Assembly: GCA_000507305.1 (NCBI GenBank)
Contig: DF241516.1
Coordinates: 1-64,000, forward strand
Reading direction: 5' to 3'
DNA: 64,000 nt
Source: Breviolum minutum Mf 1.05b.01
Taxonomy: Eukaryota; Sar; Dinophyceae; Suessiales; Symbiodiniaceae
Made by a program: the position numbers and the translations under genes
The notes under the pieces: generated by a model
The model's input: the letters and a program-made list of their open reading frames with translations, nothing else
The model's database searches: none
Told to the model about the DNA's origin: nothing
Shown: positions 33,936 through 45,400 of the stretch, piece by piece
Numbering within the stretch: position 1 is the first letter of the stretch
How the letters are laid out: every line of letters starts with the position of its first letter

Positions 33936-36900
33936 TTAGTCCAAAACCCAATGTCCAGTCCCCATGGCATCCGACTTGAAGGTTGCCAGAGAAGCTTCCG
34001 TGGTGAGGTTCTCCAACTTCTCCATGTCCTGAACAGTGCCGTTGATAGTTTCCAAGGGAAAAACAAACAAATCGGCTGCACCAAACAACCAACACTAGCC
34101 CAGGCAACAAACCTGTCCTCAGCATCCAGGGAAAAGTCAAAAATCTGCGCATTCTCATCCATCCTTCCAGAAGTTTGATCTTGGGTGTTTGGGTATTTTT
34201 TGTTTGTTTACAACTCTCAACGACTCCCCCAATCGCCCAACTCCAATCTCCTGGATCGTTTTTCACTCTTGGGAATGTGCTGGAAGCCTTTTTGCACACA
34301 CCTGACTTCTGGACACTTTTGGCAACAGGGAAGTGTTTGTTTATTTTGTTTGGGGTTTCCAACGCCTGAGCAGCGAAAATCCCCAAAATTGAAGATTTCG
34401 TTTGCTTCAAATGGTGCTTCAAATCATGTCCGGATGTTTTCAAAAACATCCCCATATGGAGTTTGTAATAAGTATCCCTTGCTTTTGAGCAAATTACCTG
34501 GCAGTTTTTATTGGTTTCGTCACATGGATCTGAGACTCCCACCATCTTCCCAGGATCTGAGATGGACTGCGGCTGTGCTTGGCAGCCAGTCCCGCCACCA
34601 CCTGGAAGCAATGAAGCTAAAGGACGCCAACCAAGAACTACCCTCCCTGAAACTAGCAGCGAAAGCACCTGAAAATGGATGGTTGCAATACTAGTTAGTT
34701 TCCTTTTTTGGGATGGCCTATTTTCAGGTGCGAACTGTCGAACTGTTAGTTTCAGGGGGTGTATTGCGAGTCGCACATACCTCACTCTCGAGGGAGGCCG
34801 CTTTTCCGAAGTTGCACAAGGCACGATAGGCCTTGAAATCAAGAGGTGTTTTTGGATCAATCAAAAAGATATGCTTCCTGAATTGACTGCTGATATCATG
34901 TGATAACAGTGATGTAGTGTCACTGCTATGAACAGAAAACAGATAAATCATAGATCCTTCACCAAGAGTTTGTTGTCAAAGGGGCAAGCTGAAGCAACTA
35001 CATTAGATAGTCCCAAAATCCATTCATTTCATTCTGGTCAAAGCAGATTTTCACACCTAAAGCTAGGTTTTCTTCAAAAAAAAACACTCAGATCTTCTGA
35101 AGGTTCCGGGCCTGAAATCGGATACCCTTGGCCTCAAAATGCGCAATGGTCCTGGTCGCGGCATAGGATGGCTGTTGGATGTTCAGCTTGGATGTCCAGT
35201 TGTCCAAGTTATATATCCGTCAGACCATGGTACAGCATTCTCAACATAAATTTCTTTGTGTCTCCAATCTGTAAATCTCTGAAGATCAGGTCACTTCTCC
35301 AAAAAAAAAACGTACTGTAGCAATCCCACAATCGAAACAGTTGCTGTGATCATTGATCTCATTGCTCTCTTCACTGAGCTGCCCCCACTTCTTTCGGTAG
35401 AGAAAGGGATTGATCCTGAGCTCAACATCATCACGTGGTCTACCTATCAAATTTCCCTGGGATGGCTAAAAAAATGCTGATCAACAGCTGAGCGTAAAAA
35501 ACCCTCGGCATCCGAGCTCAATCTGATTTACTGTGGGCAATGGAAGGCCAGCGGCTTCCAGGTCTGTTAAGTCCTGGAAGAAAGTTTCGATCAAAGAAAA
35601 TCATCTGCCAGTTCATTTCATTTACCCTCCAGGGAATTAACATATCCCACCTTAGGAAAAGGAAAATCATCTTCAAAATGCCATTTTTGGGGGATATGTT
35701 AGTTCCCTGGAGGGTAACCCTACTTTTTTCAGGTAAAACGTCCACTCCTCCACCGTGTAGTTGGAAACACCAATGGACTTCACCTTGCCCTGTCACCACT
35801 GTCACCATCAGATTCCGGAGTCATATGGAGCTGAGAAATTCCCACCAGTTTACCAACTAAAACATGGCAAATTGAAAGGCGTCAGTGCCAATTCTTGGTT
35901 TCAAATTGTATACTTGCAGATACAAAGTCACCATGCCTTCAGAACTTCATAGGAGTTTCAACCTGTGTTGGGATCCCACAAACCAAATCGCAACACCAGT
36001 TCCTCACCCAAGCCTCCTCTTGCAATTTCACGAGCTCCTGGCTTCGACCCATGGGGTGAAACCCCATCTATCATTCAACCCCAACCAACGGGGAGACTCC
36101 ATTTGAGGCCGTTGACCTGGTACAATGTACATCCTCCAGCTGTTTTGTTGAAAACTAATCTTTACCAATAAACAAACTCAATCCATCCACTACCCCCTCC
36201 AAATGAATGAAGATAACAGCCGGTGTTTCCTTGTAGGCCTCTACATGTTTCACTGGTACTGGCCAGTGAATCATGTACAAATCCAAATACTCGCAACGCA
36301 AGTCCTGGCATCTCGAGGGCTGGATGTAGTGAAGTTTGGTGATGAAACATCCCCGGAGGCTGATATGACAAAATGATGCACCCATTGGTACCAAATCTAC
36401 CCGATGATTCGTACAGGTTCATGGATCCCCATGCAGGATTTCCTCCATTGACACTTCCACAAGATGGGATTCAGTATTCGAGCTTGGGGCTCAATAAAGC
36501 TCAGGAACAATGGTGGTCCTTTAGATATTAGACCTTTACTTCTGGTGGTGATATCTTTGGATGGGGTAGTTTGGTCAAGTGAAAGTTGCTGCTGCATATC
36601 TCTTGAAGCACACCACTTCCCTCATGAAAAATACAACCTATAGCGTCTACCAGCGTACCCCTACATTGACCATCACAATGTCTTCTGCACTTGAGAATTG
36701 CTTGTCACTGTCCATATTTCTTCTTGGGCCTTCCCGGTATTACACTCCCATAAATGACAAAATGGAAGCGCCGTTGTCAAACATGTGCCATTGTGCCACT
36801 TGTTTTTGTTTCCATGAAAAGTTTCCGCCTTCATCGTCTTCAGACACTGCTCTCGGACCTGAATTCCCACTTCATCGGGCTGTTTAGCGCCCTCAATCCG

Positions 36901-39161
36901 CCAGACTTAGAAATCACTGGCATCTTCAAAAGGTGAAATGCCAGAAATCTACCAATCTTTGCAATAATACCAACTTTCAACAACAGTTGTGAAAAAGGTC
37001 AATATACCCTCCAACTAAACCAAGATGACAATCTTTAAGTTTTCAAAAACTTCAAGCCTTCGAGTTTTCTGGCTTTTGTCTTTGTATGCTGGGAAATCGT
37101 ATTGTTGGCTGACGCACTTCCTGGATCTGAGGTCACCCAACAGCTGCAGGGCCCTCGAAAATTCGATTCGTCCATACCTGGAAGAGCTGCCAAGCTATCA
37201 GGGCCCACACAAACAACCACCACATGGACCAGGACGACCACCACACGACCACCACGACCACCAATACTACCAATACTACCAATACTAGCAATACTACCAC
37301 TACGACGACGACGACGACGACGACTACTACTACCACCACGACTGTGACTACGACTATGACTACATTTACGTACTTTTACAACTGCTGTTTGTTTTTGTCA
37401 TCATTATTCTTGCGCAGCATGCTACCGTCTGATGAGAAGATCTGGGCGATTTCCCTCCTGAACCAGCTTTGTTGCCGGAAAAGGTATGCCATGCGATGAA
37501 ACCCAGCCACAACTATCCCACCAACTATCCCAAGTTTGGCGACCTTGGAAGTTATGTAGAGTTCAGATCTCGGAATGCCAGCAGCCTTGCGGCTGATACC
37601 CTCAAGAACACATATCTGGTTTTGGTCATAAGAATCTGTCCTTTGGAATCTATCATAGTCAGCGATCCGTATCATCAGTATCGTCAGTATCATCAGTATC
37701 ATCATCATCATCGTCGTCGTCATCGTCATCCTCATCATCACCATCATCATCAACAACAACAACAACAACAACAATAAAATTATGAAACCTTTCAGGGTCT
37801 TCATCTTCTTTAGATCCGAAAATACTACAAACATCATATCATCATCTTGATTGCATAGAGGCCTCTTCCTTTCTTGACCTTCAAGTCTCACAGAATGCCA
37901 TAGGTTTGGGACCCAGCCTGAAATGCTTGCCCCACGACTTCCTGCTTCAAAGGAGCCGAAGCAAACAAAAACAGATCCAGATTCACCTTCAATGGAAACA
38001 TTTCCATGTCTTGAAGTTCGAAGAATACCAAGGGGGCAACTTCTCTTACTGATTTTTCTGACATACTCACAGCCTTTAAGTAACATTCCACTGGCTGAAA
38101 AGACCCGTTCACCTCGTTCTCATAAAACTGGGCGCAGTCGAAGCAACGATACCCCGCAGCTAAAGCATCACCAATGACCTGCAGGACAGACACACATTCC
38201 AACCCATGTGTTTTCTGTGTAAACAGCTTCTCAATTTAACGGTCTTTACCCCCCCACCCCACACGCACCAAATCCAAAAAGAGGCATCCCCAAAACTTGG
38301 CAAAAATTCGCAATGACAAGTGGTACAGTTTTAAATCCTCACCCGATTTTTTAAACTCCGCTTTTAGATTGCAACAGCATGCATAAATTTTCAACAAGCC
38401 TTGACTTGAACACTCTAAGACCCAACCTCATTGGTTAATCTTATCAAGTATAGTAAGCAACAGCTAAAAAAACCTGACCGCTCTCCACCTGCTCTGCGGG
38501 TGCCGGCTTGGCGGCGCCAGCCGCACCGGTGGCGGAGCCAGGGATCACCTCGGTACATGGTTGCACATGTTTCTGCCGCCCTCTGGAGGTTTTTGTGACA
38601 CTATCACTATTCTATTCAGAGAAGATGGAAATAGCAAGCAAACTAGATGGTATTTTTGCTGATCTGTGTTTTTGTTCTGATTTCTTTGTCATAAATCTGT
38701 TGCACCGTTTGAAATTCTGAGGTGGAAGTTGCTTCGGCATGTTTACTATCACTGTCTTGAGTATTCTTGAGTCACCATTTCACTCAAAATCTCGTCGCAC
38801 GTTTGTTGTCAGAACTTCTTCCAAAGCCAAAAATGGTGGAGCATTCCCCCCAGGTTTGCGCGGAAATACGTTTCAGAGTTTGTGAGTACAATCATCATCG
38901 AAAATCGAAAACACTAAAAGTTCGTTTTCGAGCGACAAAAGCAATGCAAGATGGACGAGTGCCGAGTGGCAGCCCAAAAAAAGGCATAGAGATACAGAAC
39001 ACTAAATCCCCCCTGTTTTTTTGGTGGAGAAACAAGATTTTCCAGGAAGTACCCATCCACAGGTACTTAACCAACTCAAAATCAAACCTTCCCATGGCGC
39101 CACTCCAAATCCAGGATCCCCCTACGCCCACTTTGTAGCACCCAAAACCCAGGATGGGCAT
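33936..39161 (-). CDS. Aldo-keto reductase
   Basis: NADPH-dependent carbonyl reductase with a (beta/alpha)8 barrel. Exons: 39132-39161, 38474-38548, 38113-38178, 37918-37944, 37522-37600, 36829-36905, 36230-36304, 36008-36037, 35724-35789, 35524-35573, 35368-35439, 35112-35151, 34781-34831, 34498-34601, 34118-34163, 33936-34028. Landmarks: MPILGFGCYK; AGYRCFDCAQFYENE, where the usual DxAxxY catalytic region keeps D and Y; GIPRSELYITSK with the catalytic Lys position; EYLDLYMIHWPVPV with the catalytic His; GKVKSIGVSNYTVEEW; PTVNQ; AKGIRFQAYRAL; HSRSPSQILGRWW; HVTKPIKTAR, the NADPH-binding segment; and ENAQIFDFSLDAED. All phases match except one gap between 36008 and 35789, where a short exon is probably missed. 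A Gly/Ala-rich insert in exon 2 is unusual. Donors mix GT, GC and GA. The start may lie further upstream. Confidence 0.93.
34640..34762. mobile_element. Family A foldback element in an AKR intron
   Basis: Arms ACCCTCCCTGAAACTAGCAG and CTGTTAGTTTCAGGGGGTGT face each other. The interior carries GAAAATGGATGGTTGCAATA and GGGATGGCCTATTTTCAGG. It begins 18 bp inside the intron from the donor of exon 34781-34831. Confidence 0.9.
35632..35717. mobile_element. Family A foldback element filling an AKR intron
   Basis: TTACCCTCCAGGGAATTAAC and GTTAGTTCCCTGGAGGGTAA are near-perfect inverted termini of an 86 bp element. The host intron is 35574-35723, only 150 bp; on the transcribed strand it begins with GTAGGG, and the element starts at the very next base. 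Confidence 0.93.
37225..37360. repeat. Compound trinucleotide repeat (ACC, ACT, ACG)
   Basis: CACCACGACC, then CCAATACTA units, then ACGACG and ACTACTACC runs, in an AKR intron. A related ATC/CAA tract lies at 37675-37777 in the neighbouring intron. Confidence 0.9.
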
Positions 39162-39544
39162 CGAACTGCCAGGGCGTTGCAGATCGGCTCTCCCTGCTTC
39201 GTGACTTGTATTTTGTTGATGTCGTTTGAAGAACTTCGCACAAAAAATGGGTCATTTCTTTCCACCACCTTGTCCATTCTAAAGAAATCACCTGAATCAT
39301 GAGTCATGACTCATAACAGCTATCTTGGCTATTTGTATCTATCAAGTCCTATCCATGTTTTTGTACAAACGCAAGAAACAACTGGAATCCTGGAATTTTT
39401 TGGAGGGGCTCCCAACGTGCCATCCAGAAGTTTCACGATGGGCACCTGCAGGTTTAAGATGGCGGGCCATCCCAGAGGTACTGTGTTGATGGTTCAGAAA
39501 TCTGCCTAAGCAGTTGAGGTTGGTAGTTGAAATCCCATCTACTT

Positions 39545-39632
39545 GGTGGTTTCAACCCCCTTTGAAAAATATTAGTCAAATTGGATCATTTCCCCAAGTA
39601 GGGGTACAAATCAAAAATCTTTGAAACCACCA
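39545..39632. mobile_element. Family C foldback element, second copy
   Basis: GGTGGTTTCAACCCCCTTTG to CTTTGAAACCACC, with the interior block GTCAAATTGGATCATTTCCC shared with 9984-10072. Confidence 0.85.
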
Positions 39633-41057
39633 TCCACCCATTCTTTCCCAGGGGTTTTTATACATCCCAGGTGGTGATCGCCGGATCTCTGAACCATCAA
39701 CAGTATGTTTTGTTGGTTGTTTTTACTCGTCTAACAAGTGCTTGTCGAATTATATGTTTTGCCAACTGACATGTCGTGTGAACTTTTACAGAAAAACAGT
39801 TGAAACCAACACCCGGTGATAGATAGGATTGAATCCAAAGGGCCTCTCCAAAATACTTGGCATAGAATCTCAAGAAAACTTATCCTTGGCAAAAAAAACT
39901 GTCTTTCTTTTCGTTTTAGGCGTTGTTTTGCCGGGTCCTCTTCAATACATACAACTCACTTCAAGTTGTCAGGAGATGTTTGTAAAGAGAGAGCTAAGGA
40001 GCATACAGTCTCCCAGATATCAAATAACGTACCGTTACGCCACAAAACCAACCAATAAGAAGGGCAAGGAGTCAATGGCCATGAATGGCAACGACTTTGA
40101 AAGACTTGAAGGGGACCCTCCCTTTCCACTCGCACTTCGGATGGGGATAACATTTGCATAGTAACATGAATCCGCTGGCAATGGGGGGTTCGTATCCTCA
40201 TTTTTTTGGCGCCCCCCCCAACTCGACCTTCAATGCCATGGCAATGCGACAAAAATTGCTGACAGCTAACTGAGCAATGATTTCTTTGAGATATCACCAT
40301 GGATCCTAAAAGCTGGGAGCACCAATGCAAGGAGAACTCCAGGTCCATACTGTTCCCCTTCTGGCTGGCTTAAGTTGACAAACTTCCGCAAGCAAAACAC
40401 GGATTCTTCCACAATGCAGCACCTCACATAGTCTTACGTCGTCATTTTTTTAGATCACTGTGAGCCAATGCTGGTGATGCCACACATTTTTGTTGCTCCG
40501 AAACAGCCGAAAAAGATGGACGAACAAAAAAAAAGCCTTTCGGCTCTGAGCGAAGCACTCAAATCTGCTAAAAAAAACGGCACCTCTGCATACTCCAGTT
40601 TTTGTTGCTCAACCATGGTCAGCTGGAATCTCGCTGTTTGACAGCTTGCTCCCGATAGACAGACATTAACAGTGGATGATCATACACTACACCAAGCCCT
40701 GAGAAATCACAGAAAGGATGTTACATGAAAACAAAAAAGCGGGGAAATGCATATGAGACCTGACACTCTTCCCAAATCATGAACTCCAGAACTAGTCTCT
40801 GTTTTAAGTCTGGTGGCCAAGAGTTGTGGCAAATTTCATTCACTTTCCGTGATGATCCTACTAGGGGGCAAGTTCATTAAACGCTGAATCTCTTTTTTTG
40901 GAGCACTTTGGCTCTCACATCTCTTGTCTTCGACGCAAGGTTTCAGCTGCCTGGCAGGACGTGACACGGCTTTTTTGGAAAATGAGCGCAAAGGTGAAGT
41001 GGAAAATATCTTTTTTGTGTCGCGTTTGATCCATTTGGTGTTGAACATCATTATGTC

Positions 41058-41059
41058 TA

Positions 41060-41142
<83 letters not shown>

Positions 41143-41145
41143 TTG

Positions 41146-41202
<57 letters not shown>

Positions 41203-41205
41203 TTG

Positions 41206-41258
<53 letters not shown>

Positions 41259-41259
41259 G

Positions 41260-41346
<87 letters not shown>

Positions 41347-41395
41347 CATCCATCCATCCATCCATCCATCCATCCATCCATCCATCCAAAATCTA
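41058..41395. repeat. (TATC)n / (CATC)n microsatellite array, about 335 bp
   Basis: Long ATCT tetranucleotide run with two TTTG interruptions spaced about 60 bp apart, a TGTC block and a final CATC block. The two TTTG-interrupted segments look like an internal duplication. It generates a spurious SIYLSIYL frame. Confidence 0.98.
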
Positions 41396-42204
41396 TCTAT
41401 CCTGTGATATTGAAACATGAAAATTACAGATTCTGCTAATCTCGCTGAAACGCCGAGAACTGAAGGCTGCTTTCCCTGGACACCTTGAGCCAATGTAACT
41501 TCATGCCGCCACCCTTCAAGAGCCTCGGAGATGCAACGTGCTTTTTTCAATGAAAACAAGTGAGTCTGACTTAGCTGTGATTTTTTTTGTGCACAACCTA
41601 TCACTGCAACCTCCAAGAAGTATAGGTTGAATATACAACCGACATATAATGATATCATATCCCTATTGTTCAATCATCCCCATACAGTATCAACAAAACG
41701 GGTTTTCGAGAAAATCGATAAATCCAGTCAGATTTGGGATCCAGGACAGTGCCACCGCATGTTGAAGCCGTTGCTGTTGCATCTTCCCTGAAGGATGGGT
41801 TTTTGCAGCCAGAAAATCAATCAAACCCATGATTTTTGTTTGATACAAGCCAAACGATGGTTACAATCATTTTTCGCAGAAAATCCGTTGATTTTCTTCA
41901 CCAAAGGGATGCCAGATTTTTACCGTACTTCTTTGGCCTCCGGTGATTCACCTTGGAATTATTCTCGGAAACTTCATCACCAATTCATTCTGCCCCAACA
42001 TGGCGGCTTTTGATCCCCGGAGTGATGAAATTCTTTCAAAAAAAAAATTGTCCAGATATCAACTTGGACACAAAAAAATTCAGCTGTTTGCAGCTAGTCA
42101 TGTCATGAACCAACCAGCCTTGCTGGACTTCTTCTACCCAGGCGATCAGCAACTCCTGAAGTTGCTTGGATGATGAGCCCAACGGCTGTGAATTTTTCAC
42201 AGAT

Positions 42205-42341
42205 TTACCTGGAACCCCAAGGCCAACCATTTATAAATGGTTGTTTCTATTGGATGATGAATCAAACCTTTACTAATTGGAAATGGTTGGAAAATCACCA
42301 AACATCCTTCACTTAAACTGGTTGTTTGAGGTTCCAGGTAA
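42205..42341. mobile_element. Family D foldback element
   Basis: TTACCTGGAACCCCAAGGCC at the left and TTTGAGGTTCCAGGTAA at the right are inverted; inner AAATGGTTG blocks also pair. Only one copy is seen in this window. Confidence 0.75.
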
Positions 42342-43355
42342 TAGTTAATATTTGTTGGCAAGGAGTTTTTTAATGTGTAGTATATTCAAAGTGGCTTTCG
42401 AAGTGTGTTTGCCACACAAAAAAACAAAGCGGACCTAGCAACACTCAAAAGAAATGATACATGCACCCAAATTTTGACACACAACCTGCCATACGTGTAC
42501 AGTGCATATTTGATACACATGTTTATACCCAATATATACACATGTCTTCCTGGTTTCAGATATCACCTCAACACCTTCCATTTTTTTCGATGCGCAACAG
42601 CCTGGGGTTACATTTCGAGCATCAAAAACATCTGTAGCAAACTGCTCCAAGGTTGTGATTTACCCATGAAAAGGAAGCCCTCTTCATTTCGTTGCTTGAT
42701 TCAATTTCAATACCAGGAATTCTGATTTCTTATTTTTAGCCCCGTCAAATTACAATATTAGCCCAGTGAAAGTTGAAAAAATGATGCCATGAAAGGCGTC
42801 AAATTGACCCAAAAAAGAGTTCCAAAATGAAGATGTTCTCAAAATTCCCAAAGAAAAAACACAACCTTTTTAGTAAGACTTGCAGCTGGAAACCCAGAAA
42901 TTGATGGGTTTGTAGGTGACTTTCCTTGTTTTTGTAGGGGAATGCATCTCAAAATATACACAAACATCTCCGGGCTCCTTGCTGACTAGCTCCTTCATGC
43001 TCATGAAAGTACCACATGGTTCAAATGCAGTTGCCAGGGATGCTGTAGTCTATCCCTTTGGCATCTACTAGACTTCCAAAAAGACGACCATGTAAATTGG
43101 GGTCTACTTCCTAGTGGCTATAGCGCCTGACAAAAAAAAATCCATCCACACACCCCCAGATTCCTCGAGTCGTCCATGTTCCAAACCGGACCAGTCGTCC
43201 AGGAGTAAGTAAGCCTCAGGATGGGCTCTTCAATCCTCAACTGTTTCGAAAAAACACTTCTTCATGACGCACACCTGAGAAAATGTTGTTGATATCGGGG
43301 ACTTTTCATCTTCGACAAAAAAAAACATCAACTTCCCCTTTATCAAAAAAAACAT

Positions 43356-43470
43356 ATGGATATTTCCAAAAATAGTGTTCCCCCCTCAAATCATCCCATT
43401 TTAATAGGGTTTTCCATTATAAACCATCCATTTTGGGGGGAAACACCCACTATTTTTGGAAACCCCCACA
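43356..43470. mobile_element. Family B foldback element next to an exon
   Basis: ATATTTCCAAAAATAGTG at the left and CACTATTTTTGGAAACCCCC at the right pair. The interior (TTTTCCATTATAAACCATCC) is the reverse complement of the interior of the copies at 45180 and 50046. Confidence 0.88.
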
Positions 43471-43630
43471 TCTTGGTCCATTTGTTGCTGCGCTTCACCA
43501 GCCACCCCCCTTCCCCCCAGGCCCCCGGTCCACGCCTCCGGACGCGGCTCCGTGGCCGCAAGCTCAATGACCGTCACAGACCACTGGAGCTGCGAGCCTG
43601 CTGGGCAAGCCTGGCAAACGTCCCCCCAGG
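43470..43630 (-). CDS. Probable exon, unidentified cysteine-containing protein
   Basis: GC-rich minus-strand frame after an AAG acceptor: WGDVCQACPAGSQLQWSVTV, then IELAATEPRPEAWTGG, ending QMDQD before a GT donor. GC3 is high, as in the other exons. The donor dinucleotide and the next bases (GTGGGGGTTTCC) coincide with the end of the family B element. A plus-strand frame is also open, so strand is probable rather than certain. Confidence 0.45.
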
Positions 43631-44592
43631 CTTGGAAGCAACTCCCAACAACTCGGAAGAGTTTTTGGATTTCAAGGGAAAACCAAAACGCAAACATCCC
43701 CAATTTTTTTCAGGGGGTTGACGACTTTTGTCAGGGTGATTTTGTTGAATTCTTCAAAAGATGTTTTGATTTGTTTTCATGTTTTTTTCAGGTTTTTTTT
43801 CAGTGGATTTTTAATTTTATTTTTGTCTCCAAGGGAAAAAATAGGGGTACAGTCTGTACATTGTCATTTCCCTCAATTTTGAATGGAAAAATTGTGGTTG
43901 TTTTTGGTTGACGAATTTATGATGTATACATGATTTCCTTTTCAGGTCTCTCGAAATACCAGTTGTGTTGCCCTCCACCATTGCCTGATTGGGAAGCCAA
44001 CCTCATCCTCGTTCAGTTCCCCCTAGCTCCCAGTCCAACAAAAAAAAGTTGGAAATTCCCTCCCAAAACAAAAAATACCATGAACATCCATGAACCATGA
44101 ATGTTCAGAAAAATAGAGCCAAAAATGTCTCAGAATTTCTAAAAATTCCTTTTCCACAAGCCATCTCCCTTCCACCCAACCAGCCCAACCAGCTTCAACG
44201 TTGAAGCCTGTGGTTCCAGGTCAGAACTAGTGGTCCGCGCCAGGCGCATGAGCCGGAACAGGGTGCCAGCAGGATAGATCCTCAGAAAAGACGAACCCTT
44301 TGTTTTTTTCGTTGAAGGATTATGTTGTGAAGGGAACTATCTACATGATATATGTCATTCAGCCAATAGTTAGCGATTCGGGTTGGTCGTTCATTATTCC
44401 AACATTCACCAGAGACATCAACTCACTGCGTTTGATGCATATTTTGGAAGATACACTACGTTAGTAGTTTCTTTTTGTACTACTTCCGAGAAGTTTTTTT
44501 TTGTTCATACTGAGCACTCAAAAAGGTTCTGACATCAACCAAAGCAAAATCGTGAAACTATCACATCAACACACCTTTTGGTAGCCATTCCC

Positions 44593-45160
44593 TTAAATAC
44601 TCCATAGTCTTGGGCCTCTGAATTTAGACCCAAATGTCACCAAATCTCTCTTTTTCACATCTACAGCTTGTCCGAAAACACCAGAGATTCTGCTGACGTT
44701 GCTTCTTGATCTCTTGGTCTCCATTTCATACCAGACTGCCCATGCTTCCCACGTTTTTTCCCAATTTTTCGGCACGCACAAGTGGAGGAAGGAAATCGTC
44801 TTACAGGTCACCAAACCCCGAGATACATCACTTCTTTGTTGATGGACGGCCCGGAGCTGGTGACACCTTACGGGAACTCCCCTTCACTTTGCCGGCCTCC
44901 AGACCAAAACAAAAATACAAGACACCCAAATGTCGAAACAAAATCATTTAAGCAGTCGCAAAAAAATGAGTGAGCAAAACATAGAAAAATGAGGGCAAAC
45001 ACAAAAAGCATATTTCTTGAGACTTTTCGGTTTTTTTTTAAATGAAAATTGCCCAACCCCGGAGCCTTTGTTGAACGCAGTTGCTCCACTTTTGCATCGA
45101 GTCGTAACAAACCTGTCCAGGACGGAAAGATCAAAGGCAACTCGACGAGCCATGGACGAA
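44593..45160 (-). CDS. Possible exons downstream of, or belonging to, the sirtuin gene
   Basis: About 45099-45166 follows the acceptor TCTGGGAG and is open in two frames (RPWLVELPLIFPSW or MARRVAFDLSVLDRF). About 44850-44890 (AGKVKGSSRK) and 44593-44780 (WEKTWEAWAVWYEMETKRS to a stop at 44593) are also exon-like. They may be C-terminal sirtuin exons or a separate gene. Function not recognised. Confidence 0.35.
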
Positions 45161-45179
45161 TGTTACCTCCCAGATACGG

Positions 45180-45275
45180 GGTGTTTCCAAAAATAGGGGT
45201 GGGAACCCCAAAATGGATGGTGAAAATAATGGAAAACCCCATTAAAATGGGATGATTTGGGGGGAAACACCCACA
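45180..45275. mobile_element. Family B foldback element
   Basis: GTGTTTCCAAAAATAGGGGT to GATTTGGGGGGAAACACCC, with the interior GGATGGTGAAAATAATGGAA identical to the copy at 50046. It ends 14 bp before the acceptor of the exon at about 45166. Confidence 0.92.
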
Positions 45276-45400
45276 TATACAGTAATCATTGTATCATATA
45301 CAGTAATTTCTACACCAAATACAAAACAAAACTTATCCTCCACCCTTTGGGGTTCCCTTTTTAAAAAAAATCATCGACTTTAAAAGTGGCGGTGCCGCAC

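Larger units (their letters stand above)
39170..43460. other. Sparse region with isolated probable exons, no named gene
   Basis: On the minus strand, 40584-40633 reads RFQLTMVEQQKLEYAE between an acceptor and a GT donor; about 40235-40295 reads AQLAVSNFCRIAMALK; and about 42095-42170 reads SKQLQELLIAWVEEVQQGWL. These are exon-like but cannot be joined in phase. The rest is AT-rich intron or intergenic DNA, the tetranucleotide array and foldback elements listed separately. Confidence 0.4.

Noticed and set aside
33925-34860. A 311-codon minus-strand frame with no stop
   Set aside because: It runs across AKR introns and a family A element; AKR exons in this stretch use different frames with verified phases and homology.
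40924-41439. 171-codon plus-strand SIYLSIYL frame
   Set aside because: Translation of the ATCT tetranucleotide array.
41485-41505. ATTGGCTCAAGG on the minus strand resembling the 3' end of the dinoflagellate spliced leader
   Set aside because: Only about 11 bases match and two bases of the leader are missing; the stretch also lies within an open coding-like frame, so chance is likely.
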